DNA of 64,000 bases from assembly GCF_041381155.1 (NCBI RefSeq), contig NC_091144.1, forward strand, positions 17,865,544 to 17,929,543, in the 5' to 3' direction. Source of the stretch: Argopecten irradians. Lineage: Eukaryota; Mollusca; Bivalvia; Pectinida; Pectinidae. The translations under genes were made by a program, and so were the position numbers. Shown piece by piece: positions 48,871-60,602 of this stretch (positions within the stretch are counted from its first letter, which is position 1; each line of letters starts with the position of its first letter). The notes under the pieces were generated by a model, which saw nothing but the letters and a program-made list of their open reading frames with translations, was not told the DNA's origin and ran no database searches.

Positions 48871-50110
48871 CAAGAGGCCCATGAGCCTTAACGGTCATCT
48901 ATTGGCACAATACAACATAGTCCTTTAAAGATTTTAGCCTATTTGACCCCTGTGAATGAACATCAATGTCATTTTTTAGAAACAATTATGGTAGTCCTTC
49001 ATCTTAGCATGTCACATGCCCGATATCATGTCTCTAGCCCTCCAAGTTATTCACAAAAAAGTTATTTTAAGATTTTAGCCTTTTTGACCTATGTGACCTT
49101 GGATGAAGGTCAAGGTCATTCATTTGAACAAACATGGTAGTTCTCCATCCAAGCACTTCACAGGCCTAATATCGGGTATCTAGACCTCCTAGTTATTCTC
49201 AAGAAGTATGAGCATCCTAGACATTGCAGTTTTTGAGAAGAAGTCGTTTAAGATTTTGGCCTATTTGACCCCCTGTGACCTTGAATGTAGGTCAGGTCAT
49301 TCATTAGCACTAAACTTGGTAAAGTCCTAACAAAGCACATGCCCTGCAAATGCTGCAGGCCCAAATAATGGGTAATCCTGGGAGGCTGTTCGGTCGGTTG
49401 TGTTGTATAATAGGTCTTTTTTATATGATTTAAAGCTTATTTAGACACCATGTAGACTCTTGAAATGAAAGGTCACTATGTTTATTTAATTGTGAACAAA
49501 CTTGGGTTTAGCCCACTACATCACATAGCAGTTTCACAGGAAGCCTCAAAGGATCTGGTCTTCTAGGACACTTGTATTATTCATTAAGAAAATTTTTGTT
49601 TTTAGGCCTATACGACCCTGTGGGACTTAATGTGAAGCGTCTAAGTGCATTGTTAATTGTATACATACTTTATAAGTCACTTCTGCCACCAGGGCACTGG
49701 ACAAATATAAGGTCTCTAGGCCTCTTTGTTTGTCTAATGAAAGTAGTGGACATGTTGTGAGGCAACGTTTGGTCCACAGGTGTTCACTTCGAAATGTCAG
49801 GGATAAGTTAACTTGGTAGTCCCGTCATCCCAGCATGCTACAGGCCATATATCACTATTCTTGGCCTTCTGGTTCTTGAGAAGTCGATTTTAAAGATTTT
49901 AGCCTATTTGACCCCCTGTGAGCTTGAATGAAGGTAAAGAACAAACTTGGGCCCATCATCCCAGTATCACCGGTATCAGTACCCTGGGGCTTTTGGTTAT
50001 TGAGAAAAAAGTAGTTTGAATGAAAAGTCTACCCACGCCGGACGTCGAACGAGGACGGACGGTGCATGATGACAATTGGTCATCCTGACCCTTCGGGTCA
50101 GATGACCTAA
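48871..50110 (+). mobile_element. Dispersed repeat with hairpin termini, 1.24-kb copy
   Basis: It starts CAAGAGGCCCATGAGCCTTA, holds several degenerate modules (TTTGACC.C.TGTGACCTTG, GAAGGTCAAGGTCATTCATT, AACTTGGTAG), and ends GGACGGTGCATGATGACAAT followed by a hairpin at 50078-50107 (GGTCATC C TGACCC TTC GGGTCA GATGACC) and TAAAAA. Same ends as the 404-bp copy at 21847-22250, which has fewer modules. Confidence 0.85.
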
Positions 50111-51059
50111 AAATACAATACCACAATACACACATTTGCGGTCTGCCATTTTTAATGACGAAATTGAACTGTTTGCCTTATACATATTCAATGCCTAAGT
50201 CACACTCTTTATCCTTGTTGCTTAATTTGGTATATTAGATTACTGTCCTATTAACAGTTAGTTGCTGTGTGCAACGTGTTGCAGTGTGTTCACGACTGCA
50301 TGTTTTGGAAGGTTGTGGTTTTTTCTCTCCTTTAATATCAGAACTCGTGTCCTTTTTAGAGCATCTTACTGAAGACACGTTGCTCTATTATATCGTTATA
50401 TCATTCTTGTCTTTTTTTGCCCGAGGGTTTATCACTACGTACCTCCGCGTCCTTCCCGTAATCGATTTTCAACTTCTTTTGTTGATCCATACAACATTGA
50501 AGCGTCTATGTATGCTGTATGTTCATTCAATTGATTTCGTATGCCTTGAAAAATGAAAGTTTAATATATATGAAGGTTATAGTTTTGTATATTGAAAGTC
50601 TATGATTGTGTCATGCAAATACATTTCTTGAAGCGAATGATATACATTTCCACATATATTTTGTTTATTACTGTGTCACTGAACGTATTCATATTATCCA
50701 TTTTATTATACAAATGTATTACATTTTCTTATAAGCACAGTTATAAACTTATCCGAAATATTGTATGTACAATTCTTACCCATGTCACATAACTGTGTGG
50801 GTGCCATCGCTGATCTTACAAAGCTCATACAGTTGGACCGGAAACGTAGATCACCTCTCGGTACCGGTATTGGGAAACACGAGCTACTGTTTGTTTACAA
50901 AATGAAGACGATTTGATACATTTCTGAAGTCAAATGTTTTTATCAATTCAATGTTTCTGTCAGGGTTTGGTAATGTTGTTTGGTTGGTTGATTACACACC
51001 AATTCTTTCGACAGACATATTAATTAAATACCTCCTCCCATTACAGTAATGCTTTCCGT
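50111..51059. other. Intergenic stretch
   Basis: It contains a decayed piece of the 535-bp repeat near 50230-50325 (CTGTCCTATTAACAGTTAG, CATGTTTTGGAAGGTTGTGG) and otherwise AT-rich sequence with no gene recognised. Confidence 0.5.
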
Positions 51060-51310
51060 TTGTTAGCTGTCAGTATAATGTGACCGGGTGAGGTGTGTTG
51101 TTGGTGTCTTCGGCGGCATGCTTCAGTGATATAGCACTATAAAAAGGGCAACAGTTCCACTATACAAGAAGACACAACATGAATATACCGCAGTCTCCCA
51201 AAACACGCACCTCGCACAAAATACATGCAACACACCGCATACATGGGAGGTAGTTCTAACATGACCACAGCTGTTAATAGGACGTTAATTAATCAATCAA
51301 ACAAACACAA
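51060..51310 (-). mobile_element. Copy of the 535-bp dispersed repeat (5' portion)
   Basis: It reads on the plus strand from TGTCAGTATAATGTGACCGG through AGTGATATAGCACTATAAAA and CGCAGTCTCCCAAAACACGC to TTAATAGGACGTTAATTAAT and the CAAA-rich end. It is closest to the copy at 37085-37330. Confidence 0.88.
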
Positions 51311-51855
51311 AATCCGTTTGTTAGCCTTCCTCAAACAGGAACGAAAAGCCAAATGTAACAAAGAAAAATTACAACAATTTCTCAAATTTACTTGCCTTTT
51401 ACAATTCTAACGTCCTACCTGCCTTGCTATTGAAAAGTGTCATAATAGTCAGTGTTATTGAATTCTAACGAAATCATTGCAATGTTTCCTTCACTCAAAA
51501 TATCAACGGTTATATAAATGCCAATGTTTATATTATTCTTAATACACAATACCAAAAGTAACATTATGATTAATAAGATGCCCAGCTTTATAAAACGTTA
51601 AAGCCAGTGTTTACGCAATTGAAAGTTATCTTAGGCTTCAGAATCATTTCTTTTTTATTTCTAGAGTGTTATGAAGTCATTGTTTGAGAGGCATCAAAGA
51701 TTGTGAATTTCTTTGGACGAACTTTATATATAATTAGGATCAATTCGACGGGACTTTTAGAGCGAACAGAAAATATATTATATATGGTTTTTATATGCAT
51801 CTGTCATTATTATTTGTCTATGTCATAAATTTGTATGTCTATGTAAAGTTTCAGT

Positions 51856-52950
51856 ATTATTGTTACCTGTCGGTATTGAACGTGAACGTTACATGTGTTC
51901 AGTAGACGACCCGGTAGTATACGTAGCCTTGGGCTATACATGTGAGTACGACGTAATTGGCTGGGTTGGGTCACGGGTATATAAGGAAGGCGTGACAGTG
52001 TACTGGCCCCTGTCACTCGTCCACTAGAGCTGTAGATAAGATTTAGACTTTGCTTGAAATAATGTTAGTGACTCAGTAGTGACAGCCCTCATTGCCCCAC
52101 ACACAAGGTTTGCAGAAATGACAGGGGAGGAGTGTACGCCAGGGATTTTGTGGCGAACGGGGCGACTGGATGCCGGCGAAGTTGGCGTAAGGTTGCCTGA
52201 GCACCAGATTTACCAGAAGGGGCATAGTGGGACATTGGCAAGTAAAAGTTATTGCATGGCTTTCGAGTAATATGTCCCGAGTGACGAGAAATCATGCAAT
52301 AACTGACATACTGCATGCTTCTTAACCTCGAACAAAAAGACAGGTTGATTAAAAAATACACACCTTCCATCCCTATACCCCCACTCTCCCATTGTTCTCT
52401 ACACCAGTTTGTCATTGTCCATCGTAAGGAGCACTAGGAGTTTTTGCCATGTGTAGGGATAAAGCTTTGATTCTGCAAAATGCTGCATCAAAATGTTTTA
52501 GGAGATATGTACAGTATGAAACAATTGGATTATTATCAAGCTCTGTTCAACGATTACAAGAAAAAATAGCCTGATTAGCCATGAAAGGAGGTTATTGTGG
52601 AGTAAACTGTGGTAGCAAGGCATTTATTGGCCACACTTTCCCTTTGTGAGAGGTTGTAAGCATGCAGTAATGTGGGGTTGCGCCTTACTGAGTCGCCAGA
52701 TTTACGATAATATTACACTAGTTTTGAGCCAAAGGTAACCCCGTAATCTAACCTGACCAATGAGCCGTACTCCAAGTGAGTTTATACCTAGTGTCGAATA
52801 TGTTTGAGTAATTTGTAAGGGACACATCAATAAATAATTGTCATGAAAACTTTGGTTGTTCTAGCCTTTTAATTGGAAGATGTCATGACACAGACACTAC
52901 GCCGCATAGGCGGGGAGTCGGTTCTGCATGCAAACACGACAAGTCCCTTA
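51856..52950 (+). other. Relatively G+C-rich block, possible LTR-element remnant
   Basis: The block stands out by base composition. It has a TATA-like GGGTATATAAGG at 51975 and downstream, at about 52150, TGGCGAACGGGGCGACTGG, which resembles the TGGCG primer-binding-site region after an LTR of Gypsy-type elements. An 11-bp inverted repeat GTTATTGCATG...CATGCAATAAC lies at 52248-52303, and AATAAATAA near 52830. No paired LTR, gag or pol was found, so this remains a suggestion only. Confidence 0.25.
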
Positions 52951-53459
52951 CAGTTTGATTCGTTTATATGGCTTAACGTCTTAGTAACAGCTAAGGTCAT
53001 TTACAAACGGCCTTCCCTGTATGGAATATGTTTCGTGTGTAGATTGTCATAAATGCGGTTTTAGTGTCTTCTTGTAATGTTATTATTGTCCCGCTTGAAG
53101 CAAGCCCGGTAACATTGAACTAACCAAATGAAGCGTTGTACAAGCCTTTCCTTTCCTTTTTTTCTCTCCTTTAATTTTATTTGGCTGTCACGGTGAGAAT
53201 GATATTTCATCAATTGTCTTTCATATTATCGTATTATCTTTCAATGAAGACCACATACAAAAATGCTATACCGCTGGCGAATGTTATTTTTATCTCTATT
53301 AAACATAGTAGGAGACAAATTAGTATTTTACATCAGTTATAAAAGTTATTTATTTTTTACCATAACCGCTAGTGAAAACTTTGAGCTTTCTTTTTTACTT
53401 TAAGATAAAAAATATATAAAATAAACTGCGTCCCGAAAAAAAATCCAAGACACAATGTC
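52951..53459. other. Stretch with a decayed 535-bp repeat fragment
   Basis: GGCTTAACGTCTTAGTAACA, CAGCTAAGGTCATTTACAAA and GTGTCTTCTTGTAATG near 52970-53080 follow the order of the dispersed repeat with many changes. Nothing else recognised. Confidence 0.5.
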
Positions 53460-56400
53460 CTATATAGAATGAAGTACATGTATACGCACCGAGAGAAAAA
53501 TAAAATAATTTGATATATATTTGAACATCNNNNNNNNNNAAGCCATTATCATTGGGTCTCTGCCCAGCTCAATGTCATAGTTTGATTTTAATAAATTCAA
53601 AAAGGATGTCCAAAGAGATTGAACATGGCAACATTCCCAAAAGAGGTGCATGAGTGTTTCTCGACCATCTTTGCAAAAAGAACATCTTTCTGTTTCACTC
53701 ATTTTACATTGCATTAATTTGCAATTGGTATATATTATATTTTATGGAGAAATTTAAATTGAAAGTTTTGAAGTTTTATATCATCTGTAACATTATAAGG
53801 TATGATGAAAATCTTATTCCAAACCTCTCTTGGGATGTTGACATGCAAAATCTCCTGCCATGAATTTTGACTTTTAAGTGGATATTCAATAATCGGTTTT
53901 AGCATAAGATGGTAAAAGTATTTGTAATCTTATCATATTTCTTAAGATATTGAATAAATTTGTTTTGATTCAAATTGATTAAGTCATTTTCCTGTTCAAG
54001 CAATATACTCTTCCATTGCCTTGGAATTGAATTCATTACACTATAAAATTCAAGAAAATTAATTGTCAGGTTATATTTATCACAAAACCTTTCATAAGTT
54101 ACAAGTACATTGTTTTCTATCAAATCATTAATAAAAAAAATATTTTTTTCACACCAATGTTTGTAGAAAAAAGTTTTGTTATCAATCTTAATGAAATTAT
54201 TTAACCATAATGGTTGTGAGGCAACTAAAACTGGGGTTGTGGGGAGTTCCTCTCCACTTAGCTCAGCCCATATCTTAAAAATTTCTTTCCAAAAAGTATT
54301 TAAAGATCTACTTATTTCCAAAATCCCTTCTTTTCTTAGCCTTAAGACCTTGTCCCCTCCATAAGCTTCAATATCATCTAAAAGAAGTGACTTCCATGGA
54401 GAACAATTTGATGGGTCTATTAGTTTTTTTATCCAACACATTTTCAAAGCATGACAAAAAGTTAAAATATGCGGAACTCGTAGTCCACCTTCTTCATAAT
54501 CCCCATACATTACTTTTCGTTTTACTTTATCTATTTTATTGTTCCAAATAAATTCAAAAAAAAACACTTCTGGAGTTCTTGCACAATTTGAGGAGGCGGA
54601 TCAGGTAAAACTGTCATTGATTGGATAAAAATGGGTAGAGCTAGACTTTTTATTACAGTTACTTTACCAATGTATGTAAGATTTCTAAAGGACCAGTCAT
54701 TTAGAAGTCTTTTAACAGAAGTTAATTTTTGAACAAAATTATCATAAAATATATTTTCTGATTGGAGATTGTATGAAATGCCAAGTAATTTAAATTTCCC
54801 TTGATGATTCCAGCTTAAATTTCTTTCTGGAAGTATTTCCTCACCACAACCCCTTTTTGCCCCAATCCATATTGCCTGGGTTTTTTCAATGTTTATCTTA
54901 AGACCTGATATATGGCCAAAATCCTGTAAAATATCAAGAACAATATTCATAGAGTGTGGATCATCTGATAATGTGAAGGAAGTGTCATCAGCAAATTGAT
55001 TAATTAGATATTCAGAGTGATTTATTGTGATACCTTGTATATCAGGATGGAATTTAATTGTTGCGCTTAAAATTTCAACACAAAGAATAAAAATATATGG
55101 ACTGATGGGGTCACCCTGCCTAACTCCACGAGAAATTTTAAAAAATTCAGAACAATGACCATTATTTGTCACACAACATGAACTATCATTATAAAAAGTT
55201 TTTATCCAATTTAAAAAAGAAGGACCAAAACCATAAAAAGAGAGAGTTTTCAAAATAAAATTAAAGTCTAAAGAATCGAAAGCTTTTTCAAAATCAATTA
55301 GCAAAAGTAAACCTGGGATATTCTCTTTTTCTGTTTTAAATATCAAATCATTAATTATTCTACTGCACTCCCCAATATATCTACCTTTTAAAAACCCCTT
55401 TTGAGTTTCACTGATGATACTATTTAATACTATTTTAAATCTATTAGAAATAATTGATGATACAATCTTATAGTCTACATTTAATAGAGTAATGGGTCTC
55501 CAATTTTTAAGATATAATTTTGACTTACCTTCTTTCGGGATACAAGTTATCATACCCTGACGTTGACTAATTGAGAGCATACCAAGTTCATGTGCTTGAT
55601 TAAAAGAATTTATCAAAAAGTTATAAATATCAGCCCAGAAAAATTTATAAAATTCCACAGTAAACCCATCCAAACCTGGTGACTTATTATTATTCATATT
55701 TTTTAATGATTTAAGACATTCGTCATAATTAATATCACCTTCTAGAATATTTTGTTGCTCAACAGAGAGTTTGGTTATAAAAGGATTATCATTGTTAAAA
55801 AATAAATTATCTGTATTTGCTGTTTCATTGTCATTAGTGGTACTAGAGTAGAGACATTCATAATAATGTTTTTGTTCATTTAAAATATCTTGTAGATCTG
55901 TAATTTCATCACCAGTATCTTTTAAAAGCTTTGGTATAATTTTTTCTTGGTAGTGCCTTTTCTCTAGATTACAAAAAAAACTTAGAACTTCGCTCACCTT
56001 CGACTTTCCATTGGGATTTGGCTCTCATTATAATACCTTTTATTTTACTTTCTCTAATAAGTATCAATTCATTTTCAACCTCCTCAATGACTTTTAGCCC
56101 TTCTTTCCTTTTCATGATTTAAACTTTCAAGTTTTTGCTCAAGTTTTTTTCTATTTTCTCTCTTTCCTTTTTTTTGAATGAAGAATAAGCAATTGTTTTT
56201 CCTCTAATCATTAATTTCATAGTTTCCCACAATAATTGATGGCTTATTGTATAATTAATTAAATTTTGGTCATCTTCTTCTGGATTAATAGCATAAATGT
56301 TTATGGTATCTCTGAATACAATTTATAACAATATTTACATACTTCTGGGTCACCCAGCAGACTATTATTAAACCTTCAAATGTTCCCCGCACTTTTGAAG

Positions 56401-57175
56401 TTTGGTTCTTACAAATTTTAATTTCTAATAAATATGGGTGAATGGTCAGAACGATAGCTTGAACTCAAATTTTAGAACTACAAAACAAAAGGGTAGATAT
56501 ATATCTGAAGATATTTAAAAAATAATTCTAAAACCCTGCTTGTTTTCTATGTGGTACTCGTTGCTAAGTGTATATAAATGGGTTATCAGTATTTTTGTTT
56601 TTTCCAATATATCTCAATAATGCACTCAAATCAGTTCCTTTTATACATGGCAAGAATTTCATTTTCGTTTTTCCCTATATTATTTCTGTTAACATAATTC
56701 TTTGGTATTATTCATACTATACTCTGTGGAGCTTTCCCAATCTCCTCCTAAAATAAAAGAAATTGGTGTTCTGTCGCAATTGAAGCTGGCTGTGAAAGAT
56801 AATGATAAAAATTAACATTGGTATTCATTTTGGGCCATAAACTAGCCAATAGAGTTATGTTTTTATCAGAAGAAGCAAGTACAATGTCAAGAATAAGAAT
56901 ATTTCCAGTTTTGTCTCGGGTAATAGACAGTAGTTTATATACGCAACAAAAGTGTTATTAAAAAGAATCCCAACCCAACGACTATTTGAGGAATATGAAT
57001 TAAAACACTGCCTGTTATAACCCCATTCATCTTTCCATTTTTTTTCTACTTCTTCAGTTGAATGGGTATCGATCAGGAATATGATATCACTTTCTTTTTA
57101 TACTTTTCGAAAATGTCTCTTCGCTTCACAGAATCAGAGGCTATAAACCTCTACAATTTAAACTGCTCTATCATA
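53460..57175 (-). pseudogene. LINE ORF2 (endonuclease-reverse transcriptase), L1/Tx1-like, inactive
   Basis: Read leftwards: endonuclease start near 57175 with DIIFLIDTHSTEE-like and KWKDEWGYNRQCF sequence and several stops; the RT from 55997 to 54531 (488 codons) with SPGLDGFTVEFYKFF, NWRPITLLNVDYKI, GFLKGRYIGE, LLLIDFEKAFDSL, SRGVRQGDPISPYIF and NQFADDTSF (catalytic FADD); then 54567-53899 in another frame (FFEFIWNNKIDKVKRK, YGDYEEGGLRVPHI); then the zinc-knuckle CSFCKDGRETLMHLFWECCH near 53670. Order and motifs are those of an L1/Tx1-type LINE. The frame break near 54555 lies in a run of A's and is a simple indel; the endonuclease is more decayed than the RT. The 3' end includes the assembly gap at 53530-53539. 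The element is same-strand with, but 1.8 kb from, the ORF1 at 58949-59640. Confidence 0.9.
53530..53539. other. Assembly gap (10 Ns)
   Basis: Ten N characters inside the C-terminal part of the LINE ORF2. The true gap length is unknown. Confidence 0.98.
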
Positions 57176-58948
57176 TTTTCAATTACATCCATAATATATT
57201 TATAATCTATATTAAGATATTAGATTGACAGATATTGATCAAAAGCTTATGCCAACAACAATATATCTTTACTGTAACTACCACAAATTGTTTGTTCTCA
57301 TGACCTAGCACATTCTTACAGCTTTTGGACTTGTACCTTGTATTTGAAAAAACATAGAAAAACGAAATGTAACTGATTTTACATATTTAAGTATTTTCCT
57401 TCCCTGTTCCCAATCATATAAAAAGAGCAAATATTTATAGCAGAGCGACAAAGTAAAGCAAACTACGAATTCCTTGTCCTCATATTTACTTAACATCTCC
57501 TCGGTTATGAAGATTATGTACTAGCTACCACTCAATCCAGGCTCAATACCAAAAAAAAGAAACAAAGCAAAGAAAAAAATATTAAAAGTTTAAATGAGAC
57601 GATGAAGAATTTTTCAAACCTCTTTAACCAGTACTGTCTTCATTAATTCGTACAACAATAACTACAAATGTACTTCTGAAAACGATTGAGTAAGTCAGAA
57701 GTTACAATTACATTATACTGATTATTAAAATAGCTAAATAAATAAAAGTACGTGTGTAAGTTTCGGTTCATATTTAAACAGAACAATAACAACGAATGAT
57801 AATCGTAATAATAATAGTATGTGATATTTTCCCTTTTGAATTGGCCTATGGCTTACAGCGATACCAGGTACATCTGTATGTAAACGGCCTAATGTATTGT
57901 ATCTTAGTATAAATATCATAATCTTCAAATAATTCACACGTGTCTGAGTTCATAAGAACAGCGAAAAATACTTATAAAAAAGCTATTATTCAAGTCACTG
58001 TTTCGGTTTTATATACATAGAATGCAGAAGATTTCAATTTGATTCCACTTTTCAATTTGACCTGCCAACATACATATAGATAGGCGACTTACATACAATA
58101 AAAAACATGATGTACCAATCCTCGTGTCATAGCCTAGCTGTTTACGCCGGAAGTACAGATAACTCTGTTTGGCATCACTAAATGACAACTCATTTTTTAG
58201 TCGGCTCAATGAAAGCGCCAACACATAAACTTCTCATTAATTAGTTTTCGTAACATAATACTCATGACAAACAAAAAAGAACAAGCAGTTTTCAATTACA
58301 ATTCAATATATATTTTATCATTTAAGGTTAAAGTTAAAAACTAGCTTTGATTCGGAAATTGATGCCGAGTTAACACTAAATATAGATTCGCATGGTGGGA
58401 AAGACGTCAGTAATCCGCCTACACAAAAGTACTGCACTAAACTGTTATTTCCAAGAATCAACCTGTATGTTTACCATTGTTCATATTTTTATGGTGGAGC
58501 TTTATATAAATCAGACTAATTGTCTAAAATACTATATACATATAATATTATATACTGTGCATGTAAAGCGTTACAAAGTTCCCTCCCTTGCCAAACAGTA
58601 AGTCACGCAACAATTTAAGAAAAAAAATCTTATTTTGAACCAAGGACGTATATTCTCACTTATAATTCCTTGTTTGAACAGTCATTTTTTTTTCAATATA
58701 TAAGCTCAGAGAAAGTTTACATATTTATTATTCAGTCAAGTGTGAAAAATGAGATTTAAATAGAATTATTTAATGTATCAAAGTATTTTGTAATTCTTAC
58801 ACAGGTAACATTTTATAGAATAACGCAATGTACTTATTTAGAAAACAAAATTCTAAAAGGACCATGTACAAAAGTATGTATAACATATCTTTTTATTTTT
58901 TTTATTTTCATAAGTTCAGATTTGAATCACTTGGTCTTTTTTTTTTAA
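57176..58948. other. AT-rich stretch between LINE ORF2 and LINE ORF1
   Basis: No gene or repeat family member recognised; the short ORFs here show no domains. If ORF1 and ORF2 once belonged to one element, this 1.8 kb would be inserted sequence. Confidence 0.45.
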
Positions 58949-59640
58949 TTATCGATGACGTTTCTCAACCAATTCTACAAACGGGTGGTCCTTTCTATAT
59001 ATCAGCTTGTAATTGTTCCTTTCCCGTGGGGGCATTTTCCAGCGTTTTTCAAGCAGGGAAGACCGACGCTTACTTACGACGTTTGGCAGATCAGGGATCA
59101 CGCTGAAACCGGAACCCCTTTTTAGTTTATATGCGGCGTTCATGATGTCGTCCCTGTCCAAAAGGCTACTCAACCTAATAATGATGTTAGGACATCCTTC
59201 AGAGCCTCCTTGGAGTCTGTGGACGGCTGTCAAGAGAACGGTTTTAGAAAATGATTCCTCCATTTTCAAGGTTGTGATGAGGAATTCTCTTACAACCTTC
59301 TCAGTATTTCTGGGATTTTCTTTCGAATCGCCCTTTACACCTCTGATAATCAAGTTCCATTTTCTCCCCCACATGTCAAGCTTCACTCTCTCATTATCTA
59401 CCGCTGCGATTTTATCCTCGATGTTAGGAATAGTCTCTTCATGGATAGTCCGTATACTTTCATTTGAGTGCTCCGCGAACTGCTCTAAATTGGACACCTT
59501 TGTCTTTAGACACTCGACGTCGGCTTGTACACCCGATATCTGGAGGTGGAGTTTCATGAAGCATTTGCCAATATCCTCAAACCCATTGCACTTATATGCG
59601 TCGGCTAAATTATCATTATTAGCGATAGACGATTTTTGTT
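58949..59640 (-). pseudogene. LINE ORF1-like protein (coiled coil, RRM, C-terminal domain)
   Basis: An open frame of 202 codons from ATG 59557 (open back to about 59637). Residues 1-55 are heptad-rich (VECLKTKVSNLEQFAEHSNE), a likely coiled coil. Residues 60-150 form an RRM-like region beginning RKWNLIIRGVKGD and containing VHRLQGG and NIIIRLSSLLDRDDIM. Residues 150-202 match the L1 ORF1p C-terminal domain pattern (RRSSLLEKRWK, YKLIYRKDHPF). This is the RNA-binding chaperone of L1/Tx1-type LINEs. There is a stop just upstream of the open region without a start codon in good position, so it is probably 5'-truncated or decayed. The large plus-strand ORF over the same bases is its antisense shadow. 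Confidence 0.75.
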
Positions 59641-59984
59641 AAGATTGTGATATTCCAAGATGGCCGCTGGGCCAACTTCCTGTTTTTTTTCGGTCTCTGA
59701 TTTCAATGAAAATTAGTATAATAGGGTATTACAGGAAGCTGATCAATATGATAAAAAATTTGAAGGATTGTCACTGGGCCAACCTCCTGTTTTCAAATTT
59801 TCGTCTGCAATTCATTGAATATGTAAGTACCTCAAAATTTCTTTCAAGATAATCATACACTGAGCAACTACATTCTTGATTTGTTGCAGGTGGGGATGGG
59901 GAGGGAGAGGGTCGTTTGGGGATTATGTATTGGTGTCCGTTACAATGAGTACATGTTTTAGTTTTACATTTCCACTTCTCCTTT

Positions 59985-60592
59985 ACCCTTAAGTGGATTT
60001 CATCCATATTTTGTGTTAAACATCATAGGGGAAGAACAGTCATATTTTATGTAAACAAGTTAGATCCGACCCCTTGGGACAGAAGGGCGGGCTTAGAAGG
60101 GGGAATTTTGATGAAATTGGCTTAAAAAGTCTACTCCTCCTTAACCCTCGAACGGATTAATGCATCCATATTTTGTGTGAAAGATCACTAGGGAAGGACA
60201 ATCATATTTTGATATAAAATAAGTTAGATCTGATCCTTGGGGACAAATGGGCGGGCTCAGAAGGGGGAACTTTAGGTGAGGACAATCATATTTTATAAAG
60301 GACCGAGGTAAGACCCATGGGGATAGAATGGCGGGGGTCCAAAATGGGAGCTGTGCTGAAATTTGGCTCTAAAGTCTGACTCCTCCTTAATCCTTGAATG
60401 GGTTACAACCATATATGGATAAAGGACTACCAAGTTTGTTCAACAAATGACCTTTACCTATTTCAGAATCTTACATATTCAACAAAGGAGTTCCTTGTAT
60501 TGCTTATATTAATTGTTAATCACTACTTTATACTGTGACTCTGTTGTTTTGTGCCATGAGTCAGATGACCGTTACGGTTCCATGGACCTCTT
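59985..60592 (-). mobile_element. Copy of the hairpin-ended dispersed repeat family, with tandem modules
   Basis: The right edge, read on the minus strand, starts ACAAGAGGTCCATGGAACCG then TAACGGTCATCTGACTC, the family 5' end. Inside are three modules of about 120-150 bp with ACTCCTCCTTAA, GGACAATCATATTTT and GGGCGGGCT.AGAAGGGGGA. The hairpin-type 3' end was not found, so the left boundary is approximate. Confidence 0.6.
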
Positions 60593-60602
60593 GTTTTTTT
60601 CC

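Noticed and set aside
52089..52415. 108-codon minus-strand ORF in the G+C-rich block
   Set aside because: Composition follows local G+C content; no motif, and the opposite strand is open too.
51856..52950. LTR retrotransposon
   Set aside because: TATA-like and primer-site-like sequences only; no second LTR, gag or pol seen, so not claimed as such.
46369..53400. Missing 5' exons of peroxidase gene C
   Set aside because: Looked for counterparts of the distal-His exon and the FIDGS exon on the minus strand; none recognised.
59013..59642. 209-codon plus-strand ORF
   Set aside because: It is the antisense of the minus-strand LINE ORF1, whose translation shows domain-like motifs while this one shows none.
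59771..60007. 78-codon minus-strand ORF with a CxxC-H pattern and a SPSPSPP run
   Set aside because: Only a weak zinc-finger resemblance, overlapping repeat sequence; no exon partners found.
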